Shown here piece by piece: positions 1 through 12,479 of a DNA stretch of 64,000 nucleotides. The position numbers and the translations under genes are program-made. The DNA lies in NCBI GenBank assembly GCA_907163375.1, contig CAJQUW010016176.1:62001-126000 (forward strand), given 5' to 3'. This DNA is from Prostheceraeus crozeri. Lineage: Eukaryota; Platyhelminthes; Polycladida; Euryleptidae. Every line of letters starts with the position of its first letter. The stretch's first letter is position 1. The notes below the pieces were generated by a model, which saw nothing but the letters and a program-made list of their open reading frames with translations, had not been told where the DNA came from and did not search any database.

Positions 1-1152
1 TTTGCAGTTTCTGTTGACACGCTGAAGCTGGACGGCACTAACTCTGCGTCAATAATTAAATACAAAAGAACAAAAGGTAGCGAGAAAAGCAAAAGGAATT
101 GCCACTGTCTTCAAAGTCAATACATAATTGTCAGAATAATTGTTTCATCGCATTAGCGCTGTCAATCAATACAGAATTCTTACCAGAATACAGAAGTTTG
201 CCATTGATGTAAAATGTTGTCTGTCAGAAGAGAGGAACTCTTCAGCACCTTTTGAACAATCCTTAGCCCTTCTTTCTTCTTTTCGCATGAGATAAGAGTC
301 ATCTTTGTTTACATATAGGGATCCAAAAACAAGTTTGAAGTCATCTTTTTGACGCAACACTTTCTGATTAAACTAAATTTCATTTCTTCCTCAGTGATCT
401 CTGAAGTCGATTTTTAGTGGCCTTGCCTATCGCCATTTATGGAACCAATGCGTGTGTGAGAAACAATTGATTCGTTTTTAAACCTCTTATCAGTAGTCTT
501 GCACAGGTAGCGCAGTTAGTTCAAGTCCTCTTGCAATCTACTATCATTGATGGCTATCTCAGACTCAGGTATACCATGTCAATTTCACTGAGAATTTGTT
601 AACTTCCATGTGTTAATAAAAATCTAATTTCAAGCGCATCAAAGCGAGCCAATGCTCGAATTTTAGAACGAGGAATTAAGTTTTTCAATGTCATCTAGTG
701 AAATCGACGGGGAACCCGATCTTGCTCGACGCCCTATGATGATATAATTCAGACCAAAATAGTCTACATCAATGAATACCGATAAGCGTCAAGTTGCTAT
801 ACCAACAAGAACGAAAAAATGTATGTACAAATAAAATTTTGCGGGAATTCCTATCCGATTGCCTGATAACAACAACTGATTGATGAGAACAACTAAAATT
901 ACCAGCTGATGCACCAGACAGCAAGCAGAACAAAACAGATGCAGATTGATTTACATAAGAGCGATGACGATTTTCGACACACGACTAAATTTAGACACAG
1001 TAGAATGTGAAGGACACTGGGTAAATCACAGAATTAGACAGGTCGTCTCTTCTTCTGTTTGACTAGAAAGGAAGCATTAGAACATGTAGCGTTAATGAAA
1101 TGGTAAAATCTGCTGACATAATACCATAGCAATCGATCGAACAATGACCAAC
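1..1152. other. AT-rich stretch, no gene recognised
   Basis: No coding signature, RNA gene or repeat structure was recognised here. The longest open frame, about 64 codons on the minus strand near 166-360, resembles no known family and is within chance expectation. Confidence 0.5.
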
Positions 1153-1154
1153 TA

Positions 1155-2010
1155 CAGTCCGTTTCATAAAAAGTGGATCATCCTAAAATTTGACTAAATA
1201 AAACATAAGTATGATACAGAAAGCATTTTTCATGTTATTTCATGTCCCTAATATATTTAAATGTCCTTATATAATCTGATAAGCTATGATACAGTAACGG
1301 TTCTTAAGAAGCTAATATTTTGTGGCCCTACCCTTATTGTCAATGACATTACCAATTCGTCTAGGCATTGATTCGATGATATCGTTGATTTTTGACTGAT
1401 CTAACTTTCTCCACTCTCTTTTTAACAGTGACGTAAGTTGTGATACGCCATCTGTAGGTAGCAGTGAACGACGAACGTTACGTTTTAGAATACTCCATGT
1501 ATTTTCTATGGGATTCAGATCAGGAGAACGAGCTGGCCAAGATAATGTCCTAAGCCCTAATTGAGACTTGCATAAGTTGACTCTACTACTCCTGTGACAC
1601 GTAGCATTATCATCCATAAATAACTTCTTTTTGTATGCGGATCTGATAATTCGATCTGAGAGGGCCTCTTACAGCTCTTGAAATTCGACTCAATAAGTCT
1701 TCTACGAATAGTGGACTTAGAAATAGACGAGACTAGTGCAGCCATCTCAGTTAACGAGAGACTTGGATCAACTTTAACAAATCTCAAAATTAGGCGGTCT
1801 CTACGTTTGGATGTTTTGCGTGGACGGCCAGAGCCCTTTTTACGACAGAGTCGAAAATCATCATTATGCCATCGATGCACATTTGTGTAAGGGACATTTA
1901 GTCGCTTGCTTGTAGCTCGCAAAGAAAACACTAGTTCTACCAAGGCTGACACTTTGCCTTTTGTGAATGCGATCTCGTTATTGTTCATTTGTGCTTTGTA
2001 TTGTTTTCAA
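1155..2010 (-). mobile_element. Tc1-type transposon, internally deleted
   Basis: The end downstream of the transposase gene is visible as a TA dinucleotide (1153-1154) followed by cagtccgtttcataaaaagt, a typical Tc1 terminus. No matching inverted terminus was found beyond 2010, so the upstream end is lost or too diverged to see. The element encodes the broken transposase at 1312-1988. The distal boundary is approximate. Confidence 0.6.
1312..1988 (-). pseudogene. Tc1 transposase, deleted between the HTH region and the DDE core
   Basis: The N-terminal 143 codons, starting with ATG at 1988, read as the paired-like helix-turn-helix region of Tc1 transposases. They include VPYTNVHRWHND and a GRPRKT AT-hook-like linker. 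A second frame (1312-1617) gives the C-terminal catalytic part, with MDDNATCHRS (second Asp), WPARSPDLNPIENTWSILKR (third acidic residue) and the usual ending of SMPRRI then a lysine-rich tail. The stretch that should hold the first catalytic Asp, roughly 100-150 codons, is missing, and the junction changes frame near 1600. Full-length Tc1 transposases are about 340 residues, so this copy cannot make an active enzyme. The family assignment is secure and the exact deletion endpoints are inferred. Confidence 0.85.
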
Positions 2011-5000
2011 CCGGTAAGAGATAGATTTCTAGCTGAAAGCAATCAGGAGTGCTGCCAACACCACCGCAACGAAGTCAGGAAGCTATGGAACATGAAGTCC
2101 AGTTAACCACATGTAGCAGCTACATTATCGTTGATGAATAATGGTGCTATACTGGCTCTGATTGACCGATTTTCTTTATTCTTGTTTTGCTTGATAGCTT
2201 TTGGCTTGTAGAACAACATATTACATAACAAAGGAAACAAATGTAATTTTATAAGAGTGAGGTATGATTTTGTGTAACATTGCTAAATGAAGATCAAATT
2301 ATCTACTACTTTTTTATGTATAACAGGAAAACAACTCAATATTCATGCTTGAAATTTCCAACAATGATAGTAGTAAGCACAACTGACATATCTTCCAAAT
2401 TTCAGAGAAATTCGTTCAAGTTTGGCGGAGTTAGACAAAGTTGAAGTTAAGGTGATGTTTAAGGGTGATCCATTTTTTATGAAACAATCTAGTTCAGCAT
2501 TGAACTCGTCAAATTGTGCCATTTCAGAGACTGTTATCAACCGGATCACACAGCAAAGAGACACAGTCGATGTCAAGTTCTACAAAGAAGTTTGTGAACT
2601 TTTTTTCGTGCGCCTGCTCACATTTTAAAAATGATGGGAGGGCCCAACATTATCGAGAAAACTTGTGCGCAATGATCTGAATTCTTCGAATCTGAAGGAA
2701 TCGTGGCGGTCGGAGCATTTTAAAGGAATTCACAGTAATCCGCAAGCGACACACGACTATTTTTCCTATCTGTGTAAGGCATCAAAAATTTCTTTTTACT
2801 TCGGATTCGGAGTCCTATCAAACCACGGAGTCGCACTCCGCATCCCTGATACAAGCAGAAGAAGTAGTCCATGATAAAAATGCGACACAGGCAAACATAT
2901 GCGAACAGAATTATATCGACATAAAAATTGCACTATTTCACTCATCAAAACACTTTGAAGTTTTCCATTCATTTTAAAATGCAACAAAAACAAAAATAAG
3001 AAGCTATTTTTGACCATGCTTCTGCTATGCATATGCTATTAAATTGTTCGATCTTAACCTACTGATCGTTTTGCTTCATTTGTGATACTACAAATCTTAC
3101 AATGCAAAATACAACACAAGTCAAAGAACTAAAAATGTTTGTGAACTGGCAAGAATTAACAAGCAACAGAAGTAACAACTCCTTACACACTAGTTCGAAG
3201 TAATAATTAGTAAAGTTACACATGGATAAACACAGAACAAACAACGATTCAAACTTTAAATGGAAAATATGTCAAACAGCGAAAGATCAAAGAACAAGGA
3301 AATCTACGTTGGCTGTTCTGTGTATCAAACGCTCACGGAAAATTTGATTAACGGCTATAAGGTTCGGAGTTCCCAATTTTCTTTTATAGATCTCAGTCAA
3401 CACTTTCTTCAATAACTTTTTGAATATAACGAACTATATCTGTTTCATATTTCACCCTTCGATAATGTCAACACATTCATTCATGTTATTACTGACATTA
3501 ATTCAAGGACATAACAAACTCAGATGCTAACACGAAATGATTTGCTCAAAATGCATCTCTTGATAAAGCTGCAGAATGAAAAGTTCTAATTCTTGTATTT
3601 ATTATTCATACATCAAGACGAGTTCTACGATGAGACTTAACACATAATGAAGGATCGAACAAGTGCTTCTTAGAGTAATATTGCGCAATTCATTAATTTT
3701 GCGAACCAGAGTTTCGATGCCGATCTAATCTCCATACAGATCGTGGTCTATGTTGAGACAAGAATCTTTTATCGAAGTAGTGGTCAAAGTGACTTACCTA
3801 ACCCTATTTTCGCCGATTGATTTTGCGCTTTGAAAACCCGGGGCAACCTCTGATTTTGATGATCTCATTGCTCAATCGCTGCCAAAATCACCACAACATT
3901 CATATGCTGCATGCCCCTCTCAACGGTGGCATCAGGTTTGACGAATTGAGTGAATATGTACTGGAAATTGATGGTAGATGACTCTGACAGACGACTCTTT
4001 GATCATTTGTCATATAAGAGCATCTTAAGGCAATGTTGGGAGTGTGTCTGATTTAGGATAAATACGGAGTGCTGAAAACAACTCAAATACAGATTTTTGA
4101 AAATGAATGTAAATTACGCACAGTCTGCTAGCATCATAGAATTGGCAGTATCCAGCATAGCAAGTCAGTGTCATAGAGCGTGCAGAATTGCAGCAACTGC
4201 TCATCCAAATGAATAATGTCACTAAAAATATTGCAAGGCATGATAATTTGCACATTCTTTGGAGAATTCAAAGAAAATTAAAATCCTAGCTTTAGTTTTT
4301 GAGCAGCGCTAGCAAATGTGTGGAGGGGTCGGAGCCCGCATTGCGTAAGATAAGGTTAAGGTACGATCGAAGTCGAGGACTTTAGGTCCTATGACTCGAG
4401 GTGGACTCATCCTGTATCAAAATGTTGAAGCTTGAAGTGTCGGTCCCATCATTAAATAAGATAAATTATGGGAATTCCGAAATGAACAACTATATTCAAG
4501 AAATTCCATTTGTAATCAAAAGATGCCTAAACTGATTATTGAAATCTTCATATAATACAGCTGGAAGCAACGGGCGCGAGATTTTTTAGCCGGGCGACCG
4601 GTTGCATCTTTGATAAGAAATGCATATGCAAGTGCTTGCATACGCAGAAAATAAAATTATTTGTCTTTTAGTATTCCCACACCAAGTTGTTTATTACATG
4701 ATATTCATCAGTTATCCAAGCGATGCAAGTTTTTTCGCAATGAAAATTCAGATAAAAATTGACATGCACCGCTTCGGAAAACTTGCTTAAAAGCTAAAAC
4801 GATCGATTTTAAAACTATGTTGTTAAGCCCATTTTTAAAACTTGACAAAGCAGTATGTGCTCAAGGTGCAGTTTGGCATCGTTGACAAAGCCGTCATTCA
4901 GTTGATATTATAAACCTCATTTTGTTTAGAAAAATGCAATATGAGGTAATTGTGTCTTTCGTCAATGCGCATGGGATCATCAGAACTATTTCAAGAAAGT

Positions 5001-5721
5001 TCAATTAGTAATTATCAAATCTATCTAAACAGCAGCAAAGGATGAGCAACGTTGGATCGGGCTGGATCTGGATTCTGGGAAGCCAAGCAAGACCTGTACG
5101 TCCGCTGATATCAAGGAAAATGTTCATTGACGTCTTCTGCAACTTGACATTCTTTATATTGCATTGATTCGCAAATCAAGCATATTTCTTCGGTTTGCAA
5201 TCATGTCTTTGATAACGAATACTTTATCTTTAAACATTAGATGTTCAGGAAATGAGCTTACCTGATATACACACGCACAAAATCATCTATCTAAACGAAT
5301 CTCTTGATGGATTTATAGACCAGCGCGTTCTATACAAAACAAGTAATGAAAAACGATTTCTGTGAGGTGTTACTTAACTTTTGAAGAATTTGAGCGACAT
5401 CATGGTAATTTTCTTCGCCAGCACAAGTCACAATTTTGGCTTGAAAAGCAAGCACATGCTTGCGTAATTGATATTATGAAATGTACATAATATAATAGAA
5501 CGAAATAGAATAGAAATGCATATGTTTCACGATACTGAGAATCACAAATAGCAGAAAGTCACAGAATATACATGTAATCATAAGAAGTTAAATTAAAAAT
5601 CGTCTTTGGATACGTACATAATGTGCATCAAGGCTGACACTGAACAGCTGTACAATTGCTTCACACCTTTAAATGTAATATAAGTTGTATCCAGAGAATG
5701 ACAACTCTTAAGTCAATAAAA
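2011..5721. other. AT-rich stretch, no gene recognised
   Basis: Only short open frames without family resemblance occur. A small GC-rich patch near 4570-4610 (gggcgcgagattttttagc) weakly resembles one near 38308-38327 and could be a decayed transposon end, but there is no partner terminus to support that. Confidence 0.4.
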
Positions 5722-5830
5722 GATGCCAACATCCTTGATTCCCCGACCGCACTCGCCTGACCCAGAAATCGAACAGAAGTCCGCGGTGGGGACGAGCTTG
5801 CACCTTCTTCACTAGGCCACACTTACGATA
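5722..5830 (-). mobile_element. tRNA-derived SINE copy
   Basis: On the minus strand a Pol III box A-like sequence (tggcctagtgaagaagg, about 5801-5817) is followed by a box B-like sequence (tgttcgatttc, about 5764-5774) at tRNA-like spacing. Downstream of box B the motif ggtcag...gtgcggtcgg is shared with a second copy at 60428-60535, which argues for a SINE family rather than a chance tRNA relic. The 3' tail and TSD are not clear. Confidence 0.45.
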
Positions 5831-5849
5831 CAAAGGAATGCGAGTGAAG

Positions 5850-5957
5850 ACAGTAGTCATCTGGACCGCAGGAACTTGACCTCCACAAAAAACTGAATCT
5901 TTTGATATAAAAACTTTCATTGTATACTATTTTGAGTCGACAACTCTACCTACTATA
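5850..5957 (-). repeat. Terminal fragment of the dispersed 8-bp-TSD element (copy A)
   Basis: The stretch running from ggaccgcaggaacttgacct through gagtcgacaactctaccta matches the reverse complement of the left ends of the copies at 14764 and 20319. The last bases of that end reappear at 7312-7321 (cttactctatg), beyond the mariner at 5960-7309. The mariner therefore inserted about 11-15 bp inside the terminus of this older element. The rest of the element is missing or unrecognisable; a SINE lies directly beside the break. Confidence 0.6.
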
Positions 5958-5959
5958 TA

Positions 5960-7309
5960 TGATGCCTGTTCGAATGAAACCCGTTCGCTATACTGTATTT
6001 GTAGAATAGTAAGCAGACAAAGTAAAAGCACGGTCAGTTAGTAACAACTGTGTATTATTAGCATAAAAACAGAAGCAACAATAAAAAAAAGTCTCCGTTG
6101 ACTTTCCGGCACTTGTCCCATTGCTTGGGTAGGCGTTGAATTCCGTCGGCAAAGAAGGACTTCGGCTGTCCTTTGAACCAATCCCTAACACCTCTCATCA
6201 CGTCTTCGTCTGATCGGAATCGTTGTCCCTTGAGAAACTTCTTCAGGGGACCAAAAATGTGAAAATCACAAGGCGACAAGGTCAGGACTGTATGCAGGGT
6301 GTTCCAAAACTTCCCAACGCTTCCTTGTCAATGCGTCAGATGTCGCCTTCGAAACGTGTGGTCTTGCGTTGTTGTGAAGAAGAATGACAGCTGAAGACAA
6401 CATACCGGGTCGCTTGCTCTTTATCGCTTGGTGAAGCTTGTCCAAAGTCTGGGTATACCGCTGAGAATTGATTGTTTCGTTGTGTTCAAGAAACTCGAGG
6501 AGCAGTGGGCCCTGAATATCGAAGAACACCGTGAGCATCACCTTCCCTGCAGATTGTTGCACTCCGAACTTCTTCGGCTAGGGTGAACTTGGATGCTTCC
6601 ACTGCATACTGCTCTGCTTCCCTTCCGGCTCGAAATGATGACACCACGTCTCGTCTCCAGCCAAAATGCGATGCAAGAACTGCTCATTCTCGGTATTTAA
6701 GCGAGTCAGGTGTTCCAAACTGAGTGTTCTCCGTCTTTCCTTGTGGTCTTCAGTAAGCATTCGAGGCACCCATTGAGAGCAAACTTTGTGATACTGCAAC
6801 TTTTCCTTCACGATGGTATGCATTGAGCCAATTGAGACACTGAAGTCATCTGCCAGATCTCGAATGCTTCGTCGACGATCGGCTCTGACTGCGGTATCGA
6901 TGGTCCCAGTCAGATTTTCAGTCACCACTCTGTGCGCCTGTCCAGGACGTGGCAAATCAGATGTTTCAGTTCGCCCCTCTCGAAACTTCCTTGACCACTA
7001 TGTCACTGTGGTCTTTGAAACAGCTCGATCTCTGTATACTGATGCCATTCTGCGATGGATCTCTGCTGGCATGCATCCTCCTGCGGTCAGGAATTGAATG
7101 ACCGCTCTCTGGTCTTCTTTGGACGGATTTTCTACCATGAACGACATTTCACTCGTCATTAACTGTGAACAACAGATACACTTGATGAACAAACACATTG
7201 TCACGCTGTTATAAAGCACTGAATAGTACTCCACAGGTCTGCTTTGATTAATTGGTCATGCATGAACCCGCTAAGATAAGTCGAACGGGTTTCATTTGAA
7301 CACGCCTCG
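5960..7309 (-). mobile_element. mariner (DD34D) transposon, 1350 bp
   Basis: Inverted termini are present at both ends: tgttcgaatgaaacccgttc at 5967-5986 against the complement of gaacgggtttcatttgaaca at 7283-7302. The target was a TA, seen intact on the left (5958-5959) and as TG on the right (7310-7311). Comparison with the uninterrupted dispersed element at 14764 shows that the unbroken site had TA there. A length of 1.35 kb is normal for mariner. It carries one transposase gene, now inactive. Confidence 0.85.
6058..7159 (-). pseudogene. mariner transposase, inactivated
   Basis: Reading from ATG at 7159, the N-terminus PSKEDQRAVIQFLTAGG is the first mariner HTH, followed by LPRPGQAHRV and RRSIRDLADDFSVS (second HTH). 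The catalytic domain shows GDETWCHHFEPEGKQ (first Asp), LLHNNARPH (second position) and YSPDL...CDFHIFGPLKKFL (third Asp), ending in WDKC..GDFF. It is an old copy. There are in-frame stops after TTVT (near 7000) and after HPSSP (near 6580), a frameshift near 6275 just after SPDL, and the normally invariant second Asp (LLHDNARPH) is Asn. Family length is about 345 residues, and nearly the whole gene is present. Confidence 0.9.
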
Positions 7310-7321
7310 TGCTTACTCTAT

Positions 7322-8866
7322 GTTTGTACCGGTATATGATTCCGGTGCATGTTTGACTTTAACATCTAAGTGACTTTGTAATCATCGCGATTGTCATTTT
7401 CAGTGCTTTTAGCATTTTCGCTCAATCTGTGTTCTATTGTTAATTGCTTGCCTCTTCATTTCTTATACGCATGTACAATAACGGAGTCTTACTTCATGTT
7501 CCAAATGGCATTTCAGTACGTTGTACACAGTATGTTAAATTTTTCCAATAACTAGTTGCGCAATGCTATCATCTAGTACATGTTCTAGATTCTATGTTGC
7601 TTAAATTACTTTCCTCGACTCAGAGTGTAGAACAAGTGTATTTCCAACTCCATGAACCCTTGCTAAACTAAATTACATTATCCGACCCTGACATTGCCCT
7701 TGCGGAGAGATTTTTGACCATGCAATAATATGTACTTAACTTTTGAGTTCTCCTGTTAACATCACATGCTCAATTGACTTGAATCTTATTATCGCGCAAA
7801 ATTGCATCCTACCAGCCGCACATCTTTTGCATGGCAATTTGATCTATTGTTTATCTAATTTCATTGTTGTTAATGCTTTGATTCGCAAATAAACACAATA
7901 TCATTTCAGACTTTGATCAGACAAATTTTTGTTCTACGTTATCTTTTCCAATGGCAAAGCCCTTCTACGACAGCGCTAGAGTGAATGCCAGCATGGAATA
8001 CCTAGCACCAGTGGCATAGTTCAAAATGATCTATCGATTCGCTTTAAAATACTGAGATACGTGTATAGAGTGAAAGTATCTTATTTCAAATCACTGTTTC
8101 CTGTCTTCCTAATTTATGGTCTCTCATCCTATCAGTTGCTGATGATTCTTTGACATCTTTATGTCTTATGTGGAGCATTCAGTGGAAAGATCTGCAAGTT
8201 TCGCAGGGCTTCATGTCTCGTTTTCGACGTCAATGATCTGTTCGACTGTCATTCATCAGAGTCAAATTAGCGGCGCGGAGAAACAGACTTCAATGGTAAT
8301 GGGAGTTTCTATGTTTGTTAGTAAAATTTAACAGAGCTTATTACTCCATCATAGAAAGAGGTGGTCAGCTCCGGTAGTAACGAACTGTACCCAGCGGCGA
8401 ATCAACTGACCGAAATTCGACAACTTAATATCTGGCCTCGTCCGCCACGAACAAAGCTTCTTTTCAAAATTAAAAATATGTAAATATATAAAATATAATA
8501 ATAATATATAAAAATATAAAAATAAGTAGCTTGCTGATGCACAAACATGGTAATTCCTAGAACTATCCGATATGCTAATAAGCTCAGTGACATAAACTTC
8601 TTCGTCGAGAAGTTTTCAAACTGAAAGCGTATGTTACCGGAACGAATAGACTGATATGCTGTCATATTTTTCATTCACCTTGGCATGTTGGATGCTACTT
8701 TCCCGTCATCATTCAACAATCGTGTGTGTGATGGTTGTTTTGGCAATACGTTGTTATCTACTTAAATAATTTCAAAGAATGCGGCCGGTTTCTTTGCCCA
8801 ATGCTGCTTTACGCAAAATGAGTGAGGTTACGACATAATTTAAAAAACACGCAGGCAATTAAAAAA
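7322..8866. other. AT-rich stretch, no gene recognised
   Basis: No coding or repeat structure was recognised beyond a very AT-rich run of TA/ATA words near 8465-8525. Confidence 0.45.
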
Positions 8867-8868
8867 TA

Positions 8869-10277
8869 CAGGGTGAGTCAGAAAAAACGAAATCTGATCA
8901 TAAGGCGAAATAGTTATACTGTATTTCATTTAACTAAAAATTAATATCCATTTAAATATTTATTGAAACTGTCTCAAAACATAAGCTGAAAATGTCTCAA
9001 AAGCACGCTAAAGAACTGACTCAAATTGAGCACCTTCCTGTTCAATACAAACACTGCATCGGCGAACAAACGAATCGTAAACTTTTGGCATGTGTCGCGA
9101 CTGAATACTTTAATCTCCTCACGAATATAGGCGGCCAACTCCGTCGTATTATTTGGACGTCGCGCATAAACTGAGTCTCTTAAAGTGCCCCACAAGAAAA
9201 AATCGCAGGTACTGAGGTCCGGTGACCGTGGAGGCCATTCGATGGGTCCTCGTCGACCGATCCATCTGTTAGGTAGATTACTGTCGAGAATAGCGCGGGC
9301 AGCAGAACTGTAGTGTGGAGGCGCTCCATCTTGTTGATAAAATCAGTGTCTGTTTTCAGGCCGTTGAAAAAAAGGGATGACATGATCCTTTAGAATACCA
9401 CAGTAGCGTTCACCGTTCATTGTTGTGCAGCTGATGTCGAAGCTCAACACTCCTGTGATGTCCATCATGGCCCACACTGTCACTGATCTTCGATCTTGAG
9501 GCTTTTCAATGAAGACGTGAGGATTGTTTGCACTCCAGTAGTGAATGTTGTGCTTGTTGACGGATCCGTTAACATGAAAAACTGCTTCGTCCGAGAAAAC
9601 GATAAGCAGATGAAAGTTCCGTTGGCGTTCAAGTCGTGAAGTTATCCACTGACAGAACTCAAGGCGTCTATCGTGGTCATCGTCAGACAGCTCTTGTACA
9701 TGTGTCGCTTTGAACGGATGATATCCTTTTCGGTGTAGGCATCGAACAACACTTCGTTGAGATACACCAACTTAGCGACTTAGGCGGCGTGTTGAGATGT
9801 TTGGATCACTTTCCACAAGCGGTTTTATCGAAGTGAAAATATCGTCTCCGCTTGCAGATATTGGGTGACCGCTACCTTCCTCACGATGGTTAATGTCACC
9901 GTATACCAGGAATCTCTTCACCCAGCGATGAACCGTTGAAGGGACTGGTGCTTCTTCCTCAAATTCTTCGCGAAACTTGCGCCTCGCCTCGCCTCAGCAA
10001 CGTTTTCGAATGCGACTGCCCAAGCGACAAGTTTTGCTTTCCTTTCCATACCTTGAATGAAGTTCAAATGACTTAGACCAGATTTCTTGGATGGATCAAC
10101 TATCGACTTCATGATTTGAATTTCAACTACGAATAATAAAAATACTGCCCAAGCGATATAGAACGCGATATAGAACGCAACCATAGATATAGAGCATCAA
10201 TAGACGAAGAAAATCAATGGCAATTGAAGACTATTTTTCGACATAATTCAGATATCGTTTTTTTTTTACTCACCCTG
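8869..10277 (-). mobile_element. IS630-Tc1-mariner superfamily transposon, 1409 bp
   Basis: Both ends carry cagggtgagt, inverted; the similarity extends about 30 bp (A-rich stretch then acgatatctg or acgaaatctg). Each end is flanked by TA (8867-8868 and 10278-10279), the target duplication of this superfamily. The single gene inside runs on the minus strand. Confidence 0.85.
9008..10112 (-). pseudogene. IS630-Tc1-mariner transposase, multiply frameshifted
   Basis: From about 10112 the reading is DPSKKSGLSHLNF, then an HTH region (STVHRWVKRFL, then EEGSGHPIS). The DDE core follows: IVFSDEAVFHVNGSVNKHN (first Asp), DRRSVTVWAMMDITG, QQDGAPPHYSS (second Asp) and PPRSPDLSTCDFFLWGTL (third Asp), ending near the stop at 9008. 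These segments lie in different frames; I count at least four or five frame changes, and no open frame exceeds 90 codons. All three catalytic Asp codons still exist. The protein type is the one often labelled 'Tc3-like' or 'DDE_3' in invertebrate genomes, and it is related to the elements at 28140 and 48249. Confidence 0.85.
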
Positions 10278-10279
10278 TA

Positions 10280-12479
10280 GATCCCTACGATGTCAAGCTT
10301 ATGAAGTAATTTTTCTGAAGTTCAATTCTTTGCAGACTTCATAAATTTTCTATGCCCGAATCTTTGACGTTTTCTTGTCTTTGAAATCCTCCTCGTGTTA
10401 TAAAGTGACGCTTCATGAAGAAAAAGCGTTCTATATCAAAAAAGTCAGTATTATAGTATATTCTGACACTAGATGAAGTTTTTCTTTCACATCTCTGTTA
10501 AAATATAAAAAAGTCGAACCAGAAAAATACACGTGTCACATTGAAACAATCAACGAATGCAGTGATGTTTTCAGTGTTGATGATGTGACATTGTAAATTA
10601 CAACAGCAAATATCAATTATCTAATGAAAAGGCTTCCTACACTTCGTGCGTTATGGATCACTTACTTGGATAGAAAATATCAAGAGGCGCATCTCCGTTG
10701 TACGATTCAAGAAGCTCCAAAGCTAGTCTGTACACAACGCTCTTTCCTCGCGAAGCAGATCTCACTGAGTCAATCAACGTTAATGTGTACTCTTGCGAAC
10801 TCGCGTAAACATTGCAAAGAGAACAGGGACTGATCAATTTTGATGATTAATTTACAAGACAATGATGACTTATCCCAAAAGACATGTCATCTTCGTACCG
10901 TTTTCCAGCTGAAAGACACAGCTGGAGGAAGTCTAAAATATCTCACAGCCATTGTCAATGCTATCATTTGACAATATCCGGTGTCTGGGAACTATCAGCT
11001 GGTGTCTAATACAACTTTGCTTGTTGATTATTCTTCAATCTGCTACTTGTGTGCCGAGCACACGAGAATTCAATCTGGATGACAAGCTTCCTACAACGAT
11101 GAGCATGTACTTTAAAAGAACTGAAGGATATTGGTCAACTGGCGCCTTGTATTGGCCGTTAGATCAATTACTTATCTATCAACATTGAAGTAAGGGTCTC
11201 ATTTTCACACGTTGCTGTTAGAACAGATGTTTCATGAGAGAAGCCATTCGACAGAACCTATTAAAAGCTCAACGATTAAATTCATGACAATGTGGGAAAT
11301 GCCATGCAGCAAGTTGTACTTGAGCAGATGATTGATCACTTTATTGAAAAATATAATCTATGTATAACTAAAAAACTGTCCTTGAAGATCTTGAGTCGCA
11401 TATTCACATAACCACGAGCATCGATGTCTAATAATATAAAGCAAATATTTCCTGAAAATTTTGTGTATGATTTCTTTTTACTTACCATCCACATACCTGT
11501 TTCTCTTGTCACGTAACTCATGACATAAATGAAGTAAAGCTGCTACAGCGAATTCAGAGATGCAGAGCCGGACCCACTGAAACAGAACCCTGCAGATTTA
11601 GGTTGTTTAATCTTCTAAGTTTGTTGGAGATGCAATGAACGGGAATTTTCACTAGGGCTGCGAGAACTCATTGAATGGGCGGAGAATCTCATGCATGTGT
11701 TTAAAAGTAAAGAGTCATCGCTTTCGCTTTTCTTTGTCATGAATATCTTCAGAATGTTCAAATTGTCGCGATTCCATCAAATCTTAAGAAATCCCATCCA
11801 CATTTCAGACTCTTTTTGCCTTCATCAGAATGTGATTGACTTCTGTCAGTATGACAACTTGACCCTAAGATCCTAAGAACATCTCCGCGACAACTTTACC
11901 TGATGGAGATGCGACCTATCAGGCAGGATGATGATTGTAACAGTCCTCGAAGCCTTGCTCGCCAATTCAATGCACGGAGAGGCTGCGAGTTTTCTTTTGA
12001 AATATCTTTTTCATCATGTATTAAATTTACCCGTGAATATGATAGGATATTACCTGAAGACATATCATGCCGATAATTATGGCAGTAGGCTTAGCACGTT
12101 TCAGTTGATAAAGGAAGACATTTGAAAGTTTCATTTTTGCCAAAACTGCAATCTGCATCCCATTGGATTGACATGTGCTTCTCTTTGATCCTGTCTGACA
12201 AGAAGAGAACTAACTAGACCTCGGCAGACGCACAGACGTAGTAGGCATAGGGTGCACATCATTGTGTGAAGTCTCATTTTCGGCCTCGTTCCCTGCAGAA
12301 ACTCGTTCTGGCGGCCGGACTGTTGCTGTTAGGTTAATGCTCTCTTGTCAGTCAATAAACTTCTGGTCTTCGAAGCGGACGTTCTTGATGATCCTGGCGT
12401 CGCGGCTAACAACGTCTCGTGACGTCGATTTGTGGTTTCTATGACTAGAATCTGAAGGGCGGAAGTTAAAAAAGAAGTA
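10280..12479. other. AT-rich stretch, no gene recognised
   Basis: Only short open frames without recognisable domains are present, for example about 69 codons at 10624-10833 and 78 codons at 10952-11188. No inverted termini or tRNA-like boxes were seen. Confidence 0.4.

Noticed and set aside
6813-7097. 94-codon plus-strand frame
   Set aside because: It is antisense to the mariner transposase, which has clear motifs on the minus strand.
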